From Sesamum alatum (Eukaryota; Streptophyta; Magnoliopsida; Lamiales; Pedaliaceae), in NCBI GenBank assembly GCA_034509735.1, contig JACGWO010000012.1, positions 24,085,188 to 24,149,187 on the forward strand: a stretch of 64,000 nt of DNA. Direction: 5' to 3'. Below, piece after piece: positions 63,827-64,000 of this stretch. The translations under genes and the position numbers were made by a program. The notes under the pieces were generated by a model that searched no databases, was not told where the DNA came from, and saw only the letters and a program-made list of their open reading frames with translations. The number at the start of each line of letters is the position of its first letter. Positions within the stretch are counted from its first letter, which is position 1.

Positions 63827-64000
63827 ATATCTAATGTGTGTTTAAATTAAAAAAGTTTGTTGAGGTCAAATCCGGATAAGGAAAAATCATATCTGCATTG
63901 GCAAGCCTCGAATATGAGAAATGTGCCCTGCAATGTGAGAAATCATAAGAACCACATCGAAAAAGCCTAAGTTATAATCTCGAATACTTGAGTTAGAAAA

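Larger units (their letters stand above)
50599..64000. other. 13.4-kb terminal spacer without a supported gene
   Basis: Apart from the listed elements I see no coding gene. The stretch 52000-53480 is AT-rich and featureless. A GC-richer island at about 59630-59970 contains a 129-codon open frame (59648-60037) without recognisable domain; it could be an exon or promoter fragment but I cannot support that. The part 63832-64000 is unassigned. Confidence 0.55.

Noticed and set aside
1..64000. CRISPR arrays, bacterial operons or defence systems
   Set aside because: The sequence is plant nuclear DNA with spliced genes; the repeats present are tandem minisatellites and transposons, not spaced direct repeats.

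Overview
This window looks like nuclear DNA from a flowering plant, a eudicot. All six genes carry many short exons with GT-AG introns, the spacers are very AT-rich, and there are plant-specific families (TOC64, PIN auxin carriers, plant-type POT1), many miniature transposons, and a decayed piece of chloroplast DNA. Overall resemblance of the proteins suggests an asterid, perhaps Lamiales, but that is only an impression.

Layout. About 0.6-3.9 kb, minus strand: VPS26C, a retromer/commander-type arrestin-fold protein; its last exon lies beyond base 1. 4.5-9.9 kb, minus: POT1, a complete ten-exon telomere protein of 463 codons. 13.0-24.5 kb, plus: TOC64, a complete thirteen-exon chloroplast outer-envelope receptor of 589 codons with a dead amidase-like domain and three TPRs. 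28.2-31.0 kb, minus: a seven-exon HROB-type recombination OB-fold protein of 439 codons. 33.2-34.8 kb, plus: a three-exon CAR-type C2-domain protein of 183 codons. 45.4-50.6 kb, plus: a six-exon PIN1-clade auxin efflux carrier of 603 codons. For POT1, TOC64, HROB, the C2 protein and PIN, the listed exons join without a frame break and close on a stop codon.

The spacers (10-13, 25-28, 31-33, 35-45 and 50.6-64 kb) carry no gene I can support. They are dense in small mobile elements whose boundaries can often be fixed by target-site duplications: a Mutator-like MITE family in two subfamilies (9-bp duplications), two extremely small TRIM retrotransposons and a related solo LTR, a hAT MITE (8 bp), a CACTA MITE (3 bp), a Helitron, several foldback elements, and plastid atpH-derived DNA near 62.2 kb.

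The genes are unrelated neighbours of the usual eukaryotic kind and form no operon or pathway. I see no new biochemical system. The most distinctive material is the TRIM family with an internal region of only 62-63 bp, the MITE insertions about 150-160 bp upstream of the POT1 and HROB start codons, a GC-AG intron in VPS26C, the plastid-derived atpH fragment, and an exact 48-bp minisatellite that stays open as 16-residue repeats.
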